Assembly (NCBI GenBank): GCA_029261955.1
Contig: JAJDAI010000652.1
Coordinates: 1 to 5,473, forward strand
Length of the DNA stretch: 5,473 bases
Reading direction: 5' to 3'
DNA from: Deltaproteobacteria bacterium
Lineage (GTDB): Bacteria; Myxococcota_A; UBA796; UBA9615
The notes under the pieces were generated by a model. That model saw only the letters and a list, made by a program, of their open reading frames with translations. It was not told the origin of the DNA and made no database searches. A program made the position numbers and the translations under genes. This document shows positions 4,668 to 5,473 of this stretch, in pieces (position 1 is the stretch's first letter; the number at the start of each line of letters is the position of its first letter).

Positions 4668-5473
4668 CTAGATCCCCGGCGGGCGCTCGTCGGGCGGGAA
4701 GGCGATCGCGTACTCCAGCTTGATCGTCTCCTTGGCCTTCGGCTTCAGGGTCCGCTTCCAGACGACGATGCCGCGGCTGCGCTCCTCGTCCCAGGTCGTG
4801 GTCCCGTCCAGGACCTTCACCTCGAACTTGTCGTACTCGCTGACGGGGATGCGGTCCTCCAGCACGAGCGCGACGGGCTTGTCGTGCAGGGACTCCATCT
4901 GGATCGTCCACTTGTATTCGAGCGAGCGCTTGCCGCTGAAGAGGCCCTTCTTGCCCTCGCCCTTGCTGACCAGCTCGCGCTTGACCGCGACGCGCTCGTC
5001 GGCGCCGAAGGGCAGGGTCAGCTCGCCGCCGGGCTTGACCCGCTGGATGTGGGTGGAGCCCACGAAGCGGTCGGTCATGAAGGACTGGAGCTCGCCCGCC
5101 AGCAGCGGGAAGGCGCGGTCGTTGGTGAGCCGGGCGCGCAGGAAGGCGTGCGGGGAGCGCTCGGGCACGACGTGCAGCTCGGTGGCCGTCGCCGTGGTGC
5201 TCCAGCGGGCGATGGGCACGCGCTTCTTGGTCCCGTCGCCGGGGATGCGGACGGTGCCGGGCACCGCGAACTCCACGCTGGAGCCCGCCTGCTGCACGGC
5301 GGCGCTGATCTCCTCGGCCTCGTAGTAGGGCTCCGCGGCGGGCGCGGGCGCCGACATCTCGTCGGCGTCGTCCGACTCGAACAGGGCGCCGGCGCTCTTC
5401 TTCGACCGCTCCCGGCGCTGCGGCCGGTACTCGGGCTGCTTGCGCAGGATCCACGGGGACAGCGAGGGGGCGG
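4668..5473 (-). CDS. DUF4139 domain protein, mucoidy inhibitor MuiA family, C-terminal part (5' end outside window)
   Basis: The minus-strand frame is open from the right edge to a TAG stop (4668-4670), giving 267 visible residues. The ATG at 5357 is internal: the frame stays open upstream of it and encodes a charged linker (KQPEYRPQRRERSKKSAGAL) such as joins the parts of MuiA-like proteins. Family hallmarks are AAVQQAGSSVEFAVPGTV, the I-P-x-D-G turn and P-I-A-R-W (77-90), FLRARLTNDRAFPLLAGEL, FVGSTHI, LPFGADERVAVKREL, KKGLFSGKRSLEYKWTI, EDRIPVSE, and a C-terminal AIAFPPDERPPGI ending in the usual P-G-hydrophobic. Full-length members are typically 500-600 residues with an N-terminal DUF4140 domain and a coiled coil, both outside this window. 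The MuiA name comes from a mucoidy-suppression phenotype; the molecular role is unknown. The beta-rich C-terminal domain has no visible catalytic motif. It is convergent with the lipoprotein gene. Confidence 0.9.
   Translation of the reverse strand, partial: APSLSPWILRKQPEYRPQRRERSKKSAGALFESDDADEMSAPAPAAEPYYEAEEISAAVQQAGSSVEFAVPGTVRIPGDGTKKRVPIARWSTTATATELHVVPERSPHAFLRARLTNDRAFPLLAGELQSFMTDRFVGSTHIQRVKPGGELTLPFGADERVAVKRELVSKGEGKKGLFSGKRSLEYKWTIQMESLHDKPVALVLEDRIPVSEYDKFEVKVLDGTTTWDEERSRGIVVWKRTLKPKAKETIKLEYAIAFPPDERPPGI

Noticed and set aside
4720..5325. A 201-codon plus-strand open frame opposite the DUF4139 gene
   Set aside because: It is the exact antisense of a strongly conserved domain. 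Its Ser/Arg-rich translation has no recognisable motif and no Shine-Dalgarno context.
5355..5357. ATG as the start of a short 229-residue DUF4139 protein
   Set aside because: The frame remains open to the window edge and encodes a plausible linker, and known family members are much longer, so this methionine is internal.

Overview
The window is a high-GC stretch of bacterial chromosome with five protein genes and no RNA genes, insertion sequences or CRISPR array. The codon use (third positions almost all G or C), the lipoprotein with a 'CxDGxDNDxDGxxDCxDxDC' motif followed by Ig-like and RCC1-type repeats, and the GYF_2/SH3 membrane protein together suggest a myxobacterium-like lineage (Myxococcota, formerly Deltaproteobacteria). 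This is inferred from protein style, not from a phylogenetic marker.

Layout, left to right. (1) At 1-1263 (+) lies the C-terminal part of a DUF255/YyaL-type protein, cut by the left edge. (2) At 1291-1872 (+), 27 bases downstream and probably in the same operon, is a small 2H phosphoesterase of the 2'-5' RNA ligase family. (3) At 1880-2869 (-), convergent with gene 2, is a single-pass membrane protein with a cytoplasmic GYF_2-like domain and an outside SH3-like domain. A 7-bp hairpin covers both stop codons at this convergent junction. (4) At 3087-4619 (+), divergent from gene 3, is a secreted lipoprotein of 510 residues with two Ig-like domains and seven RCC1-type blades. The 217-bp divergent spacer holds an inverted repeat, a 13-bp direct repeat and a promoter-like pair close to the lipoprotein start. 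(5) At 4668-5473 (-), convergent with gene 4, is the C-terminal part of a MuiA-like DUF4139 protein, cut by the right edge. The 48-bp gap between genes 4 and 5 holds two hairpins, one of them a REP-like palindrome.

Genes 1 and 2 may be co-transcribed. Genes 3, 4 and 5 all look like envelope or surface proteins but sit in alternating orientations, so no shared pathway can be read from the layout. I see no clear sign of a novel multi-gene system. The most distinctive object is the lipoprotein, with its exact 92-residue Ig duplication and the same C-x9-C-W-G signature in all seven blades.
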